A DNA stretch of 64,000 bases, from the NCBI RefSeq assembly GCF_006439335.1, contig NZ_SAWY01000001.1, forward strand, positions 186,001 through 250,000, given 5' to 3'. A program made the translations under genes and the position numbers. Below, piece by piece: positions 18,261 to 27,486 of the stretch. This DNA is from Litorilituus lipolyticus. Its GTDB lineage: Bacteria; Pseudomonadota; Gammaproteobacteria; Enterobacterales; Alteromonadaceae. The notes under the pieces were generated by a model. It worked only from the letters and a program-made list of their open reading frames with translations, ran no database searches and had not been told where the DNA came from. Within the stretch, counting starts at the first letter, position 1, and the number at the start of each line of letters is the position of its first letter.

Positions 18261-20522
18261 ATGAAAATTTCAATGAAAAAGACACTGCTAGTACTTAGCT
18301 GTGTATTACCCATTTTTTCAACGCTTGCCAATGATGAGTCATTGTCTATAGAGCGTATTTATAGTGCGCCTTCATTGCATGGTCAAACGCCAAAGTCATT
18401 AAAATTTTCTCCCGATGGTAATCGAGTGACCTATTTACAAGGTAAAGCTGATGATTTAAATCGTTATGATCTATGGGAATATAATTTAACCAGCAAAGAG
18501 AATCGATTACTCGTTGACTCACAATCACTATTTAGTGGAAAAGAGAGCCTATCTGACGAAGAGAAAGCTCGTCGAGAACGCCAACGAATCTTCGGCAAAG
18601 GGATCATGGAATATCAGTTCTCCCATGATGGTAGCGCCCTACTTTTCCCACTCAATGGCGAAATATACTACTATCACTTAGCCGATAAAACCGCTAAACG
18701 TTTAACCAATACCCTTGGGTTTGAAACTGATGTAAAGTTTTCACCAAAGGGCAATTATGTCTCTTATATTCGAGAGCAAAACCTCTATATACGTCATATC
18801 AAAACAGGTGAAGAACGCCAATTAACCATTGATGGTGGCGGTGTGATAAAAAATGGAATGAGTGAATTCGTTGCGCAAGAAGAAATGGACCGCATGACAG
18901 GCTATTGGTGGTCCCCTGATGAAAAGCACATCGCCTTTTTAAGGGTAGATGAAACGCCAGTTCAAACAGTTATTCGAAATGAGATCTACGCAGATAAAAT
19001 TGACTTAATTGAACAAAGATACCCAGCCACGGGTACCAATAACGTTAATATTCAGTTAGCAGTTACCGATATCAAAGGAAAAAAGACACGCTTTATTCCA
19101 CTAGAGGGCGCAGACAACGCTGAAAATACGGATATTTATCTACCAAGAGTAAAGTGGTATCCAAATGGCAAGAATTTGTCATACCAATGGCAAAGCCGAG
19201 ACCAGAAAACGCTTATTTTAAAGTCTTATAACCTTAAAAAGCGCAAGCAAAAAACGTTATTAACTGAATCTTCAAAGCACTGGATAAACCTTCACCATGA
19301 TTTATATTTTTTAAAAGATAATAAATCATTTATTTGGGCATCAGAGCGTGACGGTTTTAAGCATTTATATCACTACTCAATCAACGGTGAATTAATCACT
19401 CAATTAACTAAAGGCCAGTGGGTAGTAGACTCGTTAAAAAAAGTTGATGAAGAAAACGGCTGGTTATACTTTACGGGTAGAGCTGACACCCCGCTAGAGC
19501 GTCATTTATATAAAGTGCCCTTAGCAGGAAAAACCCCCGAGCATGTGCAACGCCTGACAAAACGTAATGGCTTTCACGATATAACGTTTGGTGCTACGAG
19601 CAGTGAAAACGGCTTAAATTATCTTGATAGCTTTTCAAATATTGCTACACCAAAGCAAGTGAGTTTGCATCAAGCTAATGGCGAGCATGTCACTTGGTTG
19701 GCACAAAATGAAATAAATGAAACTCACCCTGTGTTCCCTTATTACCAACAACTGGTTAAACCAGAATTTGGCTCTTTAATGTCAGATGATGGTCAAGCAA
19801 CACTGTTTTACAAGCTATATAAACCACATAATATGAAGCCTGGTAAAAAGTACCCTGTAATTGTCAAAGTCTATGGTGGGCCTCATGCACAGCGTGTGAC
19901 CAACAAATGGCTAGGTGCTGATATGATTCAATATATGGTGCAGCAAGGCTATATTGTTTATCAATTAGATAATCGCGGCTCAAACTATCGTGGCACGGCT
20001 TTTGAATTTCCTATTTATCAACGCTTGGGCGAAGTAGAAGTTGCGGATCAAATTACTGGGGTTAAATTCCTTCATAGCTTACCTTATGTTGATAAAGAGC
20101 GTATTGGTATTTATGGCCACTCTTATGGCGGCTATATGGCATTGATGGCAATGTTTAAAGCTGGTGGTTATTTTAAAGCAGGAGTTAGTGGCGCTCCGGT
20201 TACTGATTGGATGTTATATGACACTCACTATACTGAACGTTATCTTAATCACCCAAAAGTCAATGCTAAAGGTTATAAGGACAGTAGCGTATTCCCTTAC
20301 ATTGAGAATTTAGCGGGTCCATTGATGGTTTATCATGGCATGGCTGATGATAATGTACTTTTTACTAATACCACGAAATTGATCAAAGCAATGCAAGACG
20401 AAAACAAAGTGTTTGAGCTAATGACCTACCCGGGCAGTAAACACAGTATGCGTGGTAAGAAAGTAAAAACTCACCTTAACCACACTATTATGAATTTCTT
20501 TGACAGACATTTTAAACAATAA
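18261..20522 (+). CDS. Dipeptidyl-peptidase IV-type serine peptidase (S9B)
   Basis: The 753-residue protein has a signal peptide (about 1-23) and so probably acts in the periplasm or is secreted. An eight-blade beta-propeller region (WSPDEKHIAFLRVDE, ERDGFKHLY) precedes an alpha/beta-hydrolase domain. The catalytic triad is visible: S621 in GHSYGGY, D696 in GMADDNV and H728 in GSKHSM. The EE pair that anchors the substrate N-terminus is in VAQEEMDRMTGYWWSPD. The family cleaves X-Pro or X-Ala dipeptides from peptide N-termini, which fits a marine peptide feeder. A 10-bp hairpin follows the stop. Confidence 0.9.
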   Translation: MKISMKKTLLVLSCVLPIFSTLANDESLSIERIYSAPSLHGQTPKSLKFSPDGNRVTYLQGKADDLNRYDLWEYNLTSKENRLLVDSQSLFSGKESLSDEEKARRERQRIFGKGIMEYQFSHDGSALLFPLNGEIYYYHLADKTAKRLTNTLGFETDVKFSPKGNYVSYIREQNLYIRHIKTGEERQLTIDGGGVIKNGMSEFVAQEEMDRMTGYWWSPDEKHIAFLRVDETPVQTVIRNEIYADKIDLIEQRYPATGTNNVNIQLAVTDIKGKKTRFIPLEGADNAENTDIYLPRVKWYPNGKNLSYQWQSRDQKTLILKSYNLKKRKQKTLLTESSKHWINLHHDLYFLKDNKSFIWASERDGFKHLYHYSINGELITQLTKGQWVVDSLKKVDEENGWLYFTGRADTPLERHLYKVPLAGKTPEHVQRLTKRNGFHDITFGATSSENGLNYLDSFSNIATPKQVSLHQANGEHVTWLAQNEINETHPVFPYYQQLVKPEFGSLMSDDGQATLFYKLYKPHNMKPGKKYPVIVKVYGGPHAQRVTNKWLGADMIQYMVQQGYIVYQLDNRGSNYRGTAFEFPIYQRLGEVEVADQITGVKFLHSLPYVDKERIGIYGHSYGGYMALMAMFKAGGYFKAGVSGAPVTDWMLYDTHYTERYLNHPKVNAKGYKDSSVFPYIENLAGPLMVYHGMADDNVLFTNTTKLIKAMQDENKVFELMTYPGSKHSMRGKKVKTHLNHTIMNFFDRHFKQ

Positions 20523-20850
20523 CATTATCTCATTACACTTAATGGCAAAATCATTGGTAGAGCAGCCTCAATACTGCTCTACCTACTTTCAACTGCATTC
20601 TTCCTTTAACTAGATAAGCCACTATAACAACCAAAGCTTCCCCCTTTGATTTACAGTTACAGTAAATGTGCTATCACGCCAAGCTATTGAACAAACTTAT
20701 ATTTAAGTCAGTTGTAATAATATCAAAAATCCCCTCTAGTATATGAGCCCAAGTTCATTACATTTTGTTGCGAATATTGACATTTAATTGCTTGAACTTT
20801 TGTCTCAACAGGTGGATTATGAAGATGAAGATAACAAAAGAGGTAATACT
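20523..20850 (+). other. Intergenic region before hpf
   Basis: This is a 328-base stretch without a supported gene. It contains the hairpin at 20556-20583 and then A+T-rich DNA that must hold the hpf promoter. An in-frame upstream start at 20788 exists but lacks a ribosome site and family similarity. Confidence 0.5.
20556..20583 (+). terminator. Hairpin after the peptidase gene
   Basis: GGTAGAGCAG (20556-20565) and CTGCTCTACC (20574-20583) form a perfect 10-bp, GC-richer stem with an 8-base loop, 33 bases past the stop. The following TACTTTC is only mildly T-rich, so it is an imperfect intrinsic terminator. Confidence 0.55.
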
Positions 20851-21186
20851 ATGAAAATTAGAATTTCTGGACACCACGTTGAAATCACCGAAGGTATTAA
20901 GCAATCTATTGAAAATAAATTTGCGAAAATCTCTAAGCATTATCCGTCTATTATGGCTATAGACTCAACGATTACCGTTGAACCACATCAGCAAAAGCTT
21001 GAGGTTACTACCCATTATGAAGGAACAAAAGTAACGGTAAATGCATCAGATAAACAGCTTTATGCTGCTATTGCTAAAGTTGCTAAAAAGTTACAAGTAG
21101 CCCTAGCCAGACGAAAAGGGGTGCTATCAGCAAAACTCAATGAGAAGTATGTCGTTAAGCAGTCTAACCTTTATCAACCCGCTTAA
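20851..21186 (+). CDS. hpf: Short ribosome hibernation promoting factor
   Basis: This is a 111-residue HPF/RaiA-family protein that binds the 30S decoding region and silences ribosomes in stationary phase. It shows the family fold order: MKIRISGHHVEITEGI, the helix IENKFAKISKHYP, the strand VEPHQQKLEVTT, and the basic helix KLQVALARRKGVL. The start is ATG at 20851, preceded by AGAGGTAAT; an in-frame extension to 20788 is rejected. There is no C-terminal dimerisation domain, so it is the short form. It is not beside rpoN, the usual hpf neighbour, but convergent with metH. Confidence 0.92.
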   Translation: MKIRISGHHVEITEGIKQSIENKFAKISKHYPSIMAIDSTITVEPHQQKLEVTTHYEGTKVTVNASDKQLYAAIAKVAKKLQVALARRKGVLSAKLNEKYVVKQSNLYQPA

Positions 21187-21235
21187 AATTAACATAGCTC
21201 TTACTTACAAATAGACAATAAACATATAGGCAAAG

Positions 21236-21269
21236 AAAAGGCTAAGCAACTTATTACTTAGCCTTTTTT
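21236..21269. terminator. Bidirectional terminator between hpf and metH
   Basis: GGCTAAG (21240-21246) and CTTAGCC (21257-21263) form a perfect stem with a 10-base loop, followed by six T on the plus strand and preceded by a run of A. It can therefore end both hpf and metH transcripts. Confidence 0.85.
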
Positions 21270-21288
21270 AATGTCAAAACCGAGTGAA

Positions 21289-24200
21289 TTATTCTGGCTC
21301 GTAATCAAGGTTAGCCGACAACCAACGCTCTGCTTGCTCAATGGTGAAACCTTTTCTAACACCATAATCTAACACTTGATCTTTAGCGAGTTTCGCTACA
21401 GCAAAATACTTAGCATCAGGGTGAGCAAAGTACCAACCGCTCACTGCAGCACCTGGCCACATCGCATAACTTGAGGTTAACTCCATGCCTATATTTTCTT
21501 CAACATTTAGTAACTGCCAAAGAAGGCCTTTTTCGGTATGCTCAGGACAAGCTGGGTAACCCGGTGCTGGCCTTATACCCTGATAGCTTTCACGGATTAA
21601 ATCTTCATTATCAAGATTCTCATTTGGCGCATAGCCCCAATATTCTTTACGAATTTTCTCATGAAGGTATTCTGCTGAAGCTTCCGCTAACCTATCGGCA
21701 ACCGCTTTCAATAAAATACTATTATAGTCATCATGCTGCGCATCAAATGCTTTAACCAATTCATCAGCACCAAAACCTGCCGAAACAGCAAACGCGCCCA
21801 CATAATCATTAACATTTGCACTTTTAGGGGCAACATAGTCTGATAAACAACGATTAAACTGCCCTGCAGGTTTTTTACTTTGCTGTCTAAGTTGATGCAA
21901 AGTCATTAACTGCTCAGTTCGAGTTTCATCGGTATAAAGAATTAAATCATCAACATGACTATGCGCTGGGAATAAGCCAAATACCGCTTTAGCGGTTAAC
22001 TTCTTGTTATTGATAACATCATCTAACATCGCGTTAGCATCATTGAATAATTTTGTTGCCTCTTCTCCAACCACTTCATGACGTAATATCAAAGGATACT
22101 TACCCGATAGTTGCCATGTCATGAAAAATGGCGTCCAATCGATATAGTTTCTCACTTCGTTTAAATCAAGTTCATCAAGTACCGTAACACCTAATTTATT
22201 AGGTACTGTTGGTGTATAATTGTCAAAACTAATTGGCGTCGCGTTTTCTCGCGCATCTTCTATGCTTACAAGGCTTGAACGAGGCCCTTTTTTATAGTGG
22301 CGCGCTCTAACTCTTTCATATTCATCTTTTTGTCTTTCCATAAAGGCTGGACGAAGCTCATCAGAAAGTAATGAACTAACTACCGAAACAGAGCGAGATG
22401 CATTAGAAACATACACAACAGGATGATCATATTGCGGCTCTATTTTCACAGCCGTATGCGCTTTTGATGTTGTAGCTCCACCAATAAGCAATGGTATTTC
22501 AAATCCTTGTCGTTTCATCTCTTTGGCAACGTGTACCATTTCATCAAGTGAAGGTGTAATAAGCCCTGATAAGCCGATAATATCGACATTCTCTTCTTTA
22601 GCGACTCTTAAAATATCTTCACAAGAGACCATAACGCCTAAATCAATGATCTCATAGTTGTTACATTGCAGTACAACACCAACAATATTCTTACCAATAT
22701 CGTGGACATCACCTTTAACAGTCGCCAAGAGGATTTTTCCGTTTGAACTTGCCTCTGTTTTTTCCTCTTCAATAAAAGGATTTAAATAAGCAACGGCTTG
22801 TTTCATTACCCGTGCTGACTTAACTACTTGAGGTAAAAACATCTCACCGGCACCAAACAAATCACCAACAGTGTTCATCCCATCCATCAATGGCCCTTCA
22901 ATGACATCTAAAGGTCTATCTGCTAGTAGGCGTGCTTCTTCGGTATCTTGTTCAATAAATTCGTTAATACCTTTCACCAACGAGTGTGCTAAGCGATCGT
23001 TTATAGGTAATTCACGCCAAGCTAAATCAACTTTAGATTGCTGACCACCTGCTTGACCGCGATATTGCTCTGCAACATCCAGTAATCGTTCTGTTGCTCC
23101 ATCGTCAGAATTTTGAATGACGTCTTCAACCGCTTTACGTAACTCTTCTGGGATATCAGAATAAATGGCTAATTGCCCTGCATTTACAATCCCCATGTCC
23201 ATACCATTTTTTATGGCGTGATATAAAAATACCGCATGAATAGCTTCACGAACGGGATTGTTACCCCTAAAGGAGAAAGATACATTGGAGACTCCGCCTG
23301 AAATCATGGCGTAAGGCAGGTTTTGTTTTATATCAGCAACCGCCTCAATAAAATCAACAGCGTAATTATTATGCTCTTCAATGCCAGTAGCTACTGCAAA
23401 AATATTAGGATCAAAGATGATATCTTCTGCTGGATAGCCAACTTCATCGACCAAGATATGGTAAGCACGATGACAAATTTCATACTTACGCGCTCGCGTA
23501 TCAGCTTGACCTTCCTCATCAAAAGCCATAACAATTACTGCCGCACCATAGCGTCGAAGTAATTCAGCTTGCGCTTTAAAGTTCTCTTCTCCTTCTTTAA
23601 GGCTGATAGAGTTCACCACCCCCTTACCTTGAATACACTGAAGGCCCGCCTCCAAAATATCCCATTTGGATGAATCGATCATGATTGGAACTTTAGCTAT
23701 CTCAGGCTCACCGGCAATCAAATTTAAAAAACGAACCATAGCTTCTTTTGACTCTAACATGCCTTCATCCATGTTAATGTCGATTATCTGGGCTCCGTTC
23801 TCAACTTGTTGCAAAGCAACGGCAATAGCTTGGTCGTAGTTCTCTTCTTTAATTAATCGCTTAAACATTGCAGAGCCAGTGACGTTAGTACGTTCACCCA
23901 CATTTACAAATAATGTATCTTCTTGAATAGTTAGTGCTTCAAGGCCAGATAAACGACAAGCAATGGCGCGTGGCTCTATGGCACGCGGCGCTATTTTCTT
24001 AACCGTATCAGCCATGCCTTTTATATGTTCAGGTGTAGTACCACAACAACCACCGATGATATTTAAGAAGCCTGAATTAGCCCATTCGGCTACATGAGTG
24101 TTCATGTCTTCAACAGTAAAGTCGTACTCACCAAAAGCGTTAGGTAAGCCCGCATTTGGGTGAGCCGAAACTGCTACATCTGATATTCGGCTTAATTCTT

Positions 24201-24981
24201 CAACATATTGTCTTAACTCGACTGGGCCTAAAGCACAGTTCAAACCAAATGAGATAGGCTTAGCATGTCTTAATGAATTATAAAAAGCTTCGGTTGTTTG
24301 ACCTGATAACGTTCTTCCCGATGCATCGGTAATTGTGCCTGAAATCATTACCGGTAAACGAACACCTAATTCTTCGAAAACAGTTTCCACTGCAAAAACA
24401 GCCGCTTTTGCATTAAGCGTATCAAAAATGGTCTCAATTAAAATGATATCTGAACCGCCTTCAATAAGTGCTTTGGTCGACTCTATATATGCAATTTTTA
24501 ATTCATTAAAGGTAACATTTCGAAAAGCAGGATCATTAACATCAGGTGAAATGGAGCAGGTTCTATTTGTTGGCCCTAAAACACCGGCCACAAACCGAGG
24601 CTTATTCGGTGTTTTTTGATTGTACTCATCTGCTGCTGCACGAGCTATTTTTGCCGCCTGCAAGTTGATCTCTGCGCTATATTTTTCCATGTCATAATCT
24701 GCCATGGCAATAGTAGTCGCATTAAATGTATTGGTCTCTAAAATATCTGCGCCAGCTTCTAAGTACTCACAATGAATAGCTTTAATAACCTCAGGTTGAG
24801 TAAGCACTAACATATCGTTATTGCCTTTTACATCGCAGTGCCAGTCAGCAAACTGTTCACCTCTAAAGTCTTGTTCTTCAAACTTATATGCTTGAATCAT
24901 TGTTCCCATTGCGCCATCGAGAATGAGAATATTATTTTTTAGCTGTTGTTCAAGCAATGTAAATGATGCATGTTTTTTCAT
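21289..24981 (-). CDS. metH: Cobalamin-dependent methionine synthase
   Basis: MetH moves a methyl group from methyltetrahydrofolate through cobalamin to homocysteine. All modules are present. The homocysteine domain carries zinc cysteines (NCALGP and C312-C313 in [10 protein letters not shown]), and a pterin domain follows. The B12 domain has the cobalt-ligating H760 in DVHDIGKN, and the C-terminal AdoMet reactivation domain carries [10 protein letters not shown] and [12 protein letters not shown]. The length is 1230 residues with ATG at 24981; a TTG four codons earlier (24993) is less likely. It follows metA by about 85 bases on the same strand. No cobalamin riboswitch is apparent in the short gap. 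Confidence 0.97.
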   Translation of the reverse strand: MKKHASFTLLEQQLKNNILILDGAMGTMIQAYKFEEQDFRGEQFADWHCDVKGNNDMLVLTQPEVIKAIHCEYLEAGADILETNTFNATTIAMADYDMEKYSAEINLQAAKIARAAADEYNQKTPNKPRFVAGVLGPTNRTCSISPDVNDPAFRNVTFNELKIAYIESTKALIEGGSDIILIETIFDTLNAKAAVFAVETVFEELGVRLPVMISGTITDASGRTLSGQTTEAFYNSLRHAKPISFGLNCALGPVELRQYVEELSRISDVAVSAHPNAGLPNAFGEYDFTVEDMNTHVAEWANSGFLNIIGGCCGTTPEHIKGMADTVKKIAPRAIEPRAIACRLSGLEALTIQEDTLFVNVGERTNVTGSAMFKRLIKEENYDQAIAVALQQVENGAQIIDINMDEGMLESKEAMVRFLNLIAGEPEIAKVPIMIDSSKWDILEAGLQCIQGKGVVNSISLKEGEENFKAQAELLRRYGAAVIVMAFDEEGQADTRARKYEICHRAYHILVDEVGYPAEDIIFDPNIFAVATGIEEHNNYAVDFIEAVADIKQNLPYAMISGGVSNVSFSFRGNNPVREAIHAVFLYHAIKNGMDMGIVNAGQLAIYSDIPEELRKAVEDVIQNSDDGATERLLDVAEQYRGQAGGQQSKVDLAWRELPINDRLAHSLVKGINEFIEQDTEEARLLADRPLDVIEGPLMDGMNTVGDLFGAGEMFLPQVVKSARVMKQAVAYLNPFIEEEKTEASSNGKILLATVKGDVHDIGKNIVGVVLQCNNYEIIDLGVMVSCEDILRVAKEENVDIIGLSGLITPSLDEMVHVAKEMKRQGFEIPLLIGGATTSKAHTAVKIEPQYDHPVVYVSNASRSVSVVSSLLSDELRPAFMERQKDEYERVRARHYKKGPRSSLVSIEDARENATPISFDNYTPTVPNKLGVTVLDELDLNEVRNYIDWTPFFMTWQLSGKYPLILRHEVVGEEATKLFNDANAMLDDVINNKKLTAKAVFGLFPAHSHVDDLILYTDETRTEQLMTLHQLRQQSKKPAGQFNRCLSDYVAPKSANVNDYVGAFAVSAGFGADELVKAFDAQHDDYNSILLKAVADRLAEASAEYLHEKIRKEYWGYAPNENLDNEDLIRESYQGIRPAPGYPACPEHTEKGLLWQLLNVEENIGMELTSSYAMWPGAAVSGWYFAHPDAKYFAVAKLAKDQVLDYGVRKGFTIEQAERWLSANLDYEPE

Positions 24982-25022
24982 TGTCGTACCCAAGCAATTA
25001 TGCTTTTATTAATTCAATACCT

Positions 25023-25044
25023 TAAGTTGCTTTAATGCAACTTA
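25023..25044 (-). repeat. Perfect inverted repeat between metA and metH
   Basis: TAAGTTGC (25023-25030) and GCAACTTA (25037-25044) form an 8-bp stem with a 6-base loop, lying between the metA stop and the metH start. There is no T run, so it may be a processing or stability hairpin rather than a full terminator. Confidence 0.5.
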
Positions 25045-25066
25045 GAAAATAATTTGATAAACCTAT

Positions 25067-26011
25067 TTACGATTCATCACCTTGAACTGCCTTCATATTA
25101 GAAGCATCAAGGCGATACGGTGTAATTTGATAGACATAATAATTTAACCAGTTAGTAAATAGTAAACTGCCATGACTGCGCCAAGAACCAACAGGTTTAT
25201 TATTCGCATCATCCTGATAATAATAATTTAGTGGTATTTGCGTATTTACATCGTTTTTCTTATCTCTTAAATACTCTTCATGTAAAGTTGATGTATCGTA
25301 TTCAGGATGACCTGTTAAGTACACTTGTCGTTTATTCTTACTGGCTACAAGATATACTCCAGCTTCATCAGACTGCGCCAACACGTTTAAGTTATCAACA
25401 CCTTGATAATCTGCTAGATTGATATAACCATACCGAGAATGCGGTACATTAAAACATTCATCAAACCCACGTGTTAGCTGCTCTTTACTATTAAGTGGAT
25501 AGTGCTTATAAACGCCAGATAACTTTTGCTGACGCAAATGACGATTCAAACCGTAATGGTGATATAGCGCAGCATGGGCTGCCCAACATGAAAACATTGT
25601 CGATGTTACATTTTCATCTGCCCAGTCAAATACTTCGCAAATTTTATCCCAGAAACTTACTTGTTGATAATCAAGCAACGCTAAGGGCGCACCTGTTACG
25701 ATCAAGCCATCATATTGCTTGTGTTTAATATCATCAAACAGACAATAGAAGTTCTCTAAGTGTTCCGTAGGCGTATTTTTTGATTCATTTGCATGAATAC
25801 GAACAAACTCAACGTTTATTTGCAAAGGTGTATTAGACAACATGCGCAGTATCTGCACTTCTGTTTCAATTTTATTTGGCATCAAATTCAAGATTGCCAC
25901 TTGCATAGGTCTAATTTCTTGGTTTACCGCCCTGTGCTCCGACATCACAAAGATATTTTCTTTATCTAATACTGATAATGCGGGTAATTGGTCGGGAATT
26001 TTAATCGGCAT
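25067..26011 (-). CDS. metA: Homoserine O-succinyltransferase (or O-acetyltransferase)
   Basis: MetA acylates homoserine, the first committed step to methionine. The 314-residue product begins MPIKIPDQLPA, the family N-terminus, so the start is ATG at 26011 and not the in-frame codon at 26080. The catalytic C142 (FSCWAAH), H235 and E237 (GHPEYD) and K47 occupy the same positions as in E. coli MetA. Whether succinyl- or acetyl-CoA is used depends on one active-site residue and cannot be settled here. The gene is headed by tandem MetJ boxes and followed by metH, so the two ends of the pathway are probably repressed together. Confidence 0.95.
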   Translation of the reverse strand: MPIKIPDQLPALSVLDKENIFVMSEHRAVNQEIRPMQVAILNLMPNKIETEVQILRMLSNTPLQINVEFVRIHANESKNTPTEHLENFYCLFDDIKHKQYDGLIVTGAPLALLDYQQVSFWDKICEVFDWADENVTSTMFSCWAAHAALYHHYGLNRHLRQQKLSGVYKHYPLNSKEQLTRGFDECFNVPHSRYGYINLADYQGVDNLNVLAQSDEAGVYLVASKNKRQVYLTGHPEYDTSTLHEEYLRDKKNDVNTQIPLNYYYQDDANNKPVGSWRSHGSLLFTNWLNYYVYQITPYRLDASNMKAVQGDES

Positions 26012-26052
26012 AATTTTACCTAACAAAAAGAAAACTTTTCTACTTGTAAGTA

Positions 26053-26080
26053 ATGTTACTTGGATTGCTAGATATGTCAA
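26053..26080 (-). promoter_or_regulatory. metA promoter
   Basis: On the minus strand a perfect -35 TTGACA (26075-26080) is followed after 16 bp by TAACAT (26053-26058), a 4-of-6 -10 box. The MetJ box array abuts and overlaps the -35. Confidence 0.65.
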
Positions 26081-26109
26081 CTTCTAAACGTATAGACGTC
26101 CAAACGTTT
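26078..26109. promoter_or_regulatory. MetJ operator: tandem 8-bp met boxes
   Basis: Three contiguous 8-bp units, AAACGTAT (26086-26093), AGACGTCC (26094-26101) and AAACGTTT (26102-26109), match the met box AGACGTCT. A weaker fourth unit (26078-26085, 5 of 8) overlaps the -35 of metA. MetJ binds such arrays cooperatively with S-adenosylmethionine. metJ itself is not in the window. Confidence 0.88.
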
Positions 26110-26153
26110 TGTTATGATTTATTAATTATTGCTTTTTATTTCTTATAAACATA

Positions 26154-26183
26154 AAAAAACGCAGTGTTACGTCTAACACTGCG
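26154..26183 (-). terminator. recA terminator
   Basis: On the minus strand CGCAGTGTTA (26174-26183 read in reverse) pairs with TAACACTGCG (26160-26169), a perfect 10-bp stem with a 4-base loop, followed by six T. It ends recA about 40 bases after its stop and insulates the metA promoter. Confidence 0.9.
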
Positions 26184-26220
26184 CTCGTTTATTGATACTT
26201 TCTACTTCTTTGTAAAGTTA

Positions 26221-27249
26221 TTACTCTTCGACAACTGCTTCTTCAGTATTTGTTGGCACTACTTTACTTAAAAACATATCTCGTAATTTAGCGTCTAAGT
26301 CTTTAGCCATCTCCGGATGCTCTTCTAAGTATTTAGTGGCATTTGCTTTACCTTGCCCAATGCGTTCACCATTACAGCTGTACCATGCACCTGCCTTTTC
26401 AACTAGGTTATTCTTAACACCCAGTTCGACTAACTCACCTAAGCTATTAATTCCTTCACCGTATAATATTTGAAATTCTGCTTGCTTAAATGGTGGAGAG
26501 ATTTTATTTTTAACCACTTTAACGCGAGTTTCATTTCCTACGATCTCATCACCATTTTTAACCGCACCAATTCTACGTATATCTAAACGAACTGAAGCGT
26601 AGAATTTTAATGCATTACCGCCGGTTGTCGTTTCAGGATTGCCAAACATCACACCAATTTTCATACGAATTTGGTTAATGAAAATTAACATAGTATTTGA
26701 TTTCTTCAAGTTAGCTGTAAGCTTACGCATTGCTTGCGATAACATACGAGCTTGAAGACCCATATGTGAATCTCCCATATCACCTTCAATTTCTGCTTTA
26801 GGTGTTAGTGCTGCTACTGAATCAACTACGATAACATCAATGGCGCCAGATCTCGTTAGCATGTCACAAATTTCAAGGGCTTGCTCGCCAGTATCTGGCT
26901 GAGAGACTAATAAATCATTAATATTTACCCCAAGTTTTTCGGCATAAATAGGATCAAGTGCATGTTCTGCGTCAACAAAGGCACAAACTTTACCTTCTCG
27001 CTGAGCTTGTGCAATAACTTCAAGAGTCAATGTCGTTTTACCACTTGATTCAGGACCATAAATTTCAACGACACGACCTAACGGTAAACCGCCAGCACCT
27101 AATGCAATATCTAAACTTAATGAGCCTGTAGAAATAGTTTCTACATCCATGGTGTTATTATCACCAAGCTTCATTATTGAACCTTTACCAAACTGACGTT
27201 CAATTTGACTTAAGGCGGCTGAGAGTGCTTTTTCTTTATCGTCTTTCAT
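26221..27249 (-). CDS. recA: Recombinase RecA
   Basis: RecA forms the strand-exchange filament and triggers LexA self-cleavage. The 342-residue protein is full length: Walker [10 protein letters not shown] (65-73), the [20 protein letters not shown] segment with Walker B and loop L1, loop L2 near [10 protein letters not shown], and an acidic C-terminal tail. ATG at 27249 has GGAGC upstream. The usual downstream partner recX is not here but at 57353, behind dinB. The promoter and LexA site are listed separately. Confidence 0.99.
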   Translation of the reverse strand: MKDDKEKALSAALSQIERQFGKGSIMKLGDNNTMDVETISTGSLSLDIALGAGGLPLGRVVEIYGPESSGKTTLTLEVIAQAQREGKVCAFVDAEHALDPIYAEKLGVNINDLLVSQPDTGEQALEICDMLTRSGAIDVIVVDSVAALTPKAEIEGDMGDSHMGLQARMLSQAMRKLTANLKKSNTMLIFINQIRMKIGVMFGNPETTTGGNALKFYASVRLDIRRIGAVKNGDEIVGNETRVKVVKNKISPPFKQAEFQILYGEGINSLGELVELGVKNNLVEKAGAWYSCNGERIGQGKANATKYLEEHPEMAKDLDAKLRDMFLSKVVPTNTEEAVVEE

Positions 27250-27291
27250 TTATAGCTCCATGAAAAGAGGGTAATTCGTTTTAATGAGGTA

Positions 27292-27319
27292 AGTATACTG
27301 TATAGCCGTACAGTATCAA
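27292..27319 (-). promoter_or_regulatory. recA promoter with embedded LexA box
   Basis: On the minus strand the -35 TTGATA (27314-27319) and -10 TATACT (27292-27297) are separated by exactly 16 bp. That spacer is the LexA box CTGTACGGCTATACAG (27298-27313), a CTGT-N8-ACAG match. The layout is nearly the same as the E. coli recA promoter. Confidence 0.93.
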
Positions 27320-27486
27320 GCGGTTTTTATTAAACATTTACTGGAAAGAGCAAAAAACACCCCGTATACCTTTGAATAATAACGACAAAATATTTTTTAT
27401 ATTTTTCTAATAGGGAGAAGATTTAAACCTAAAACCGCTTATATACAGTAATAAGAAACGAGTTTTATACAGTGTTTTGTCAACAG

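Noticed and set aside
20788..20850. N-terminal extension of hpf by 21 residues
   Set aside because: The family begins at MKIRISG, and the internal ATG at 20851 has AGAGG at the right distance; the upstream start has no ribosome site.
24982..25066. Cobalamin riboswitch upstream of metH
   Set aside because: The gap after metA is only about 85 bases and lacks a B12-box-like sequence; only a small 8-bp hairpin is present.
26012..26080. N-terminal extension of metA by 23 residues
   Set aside because: It would run over the predicted metA promoter and into the MetJ operator; family members start at MPIK/MPIR.
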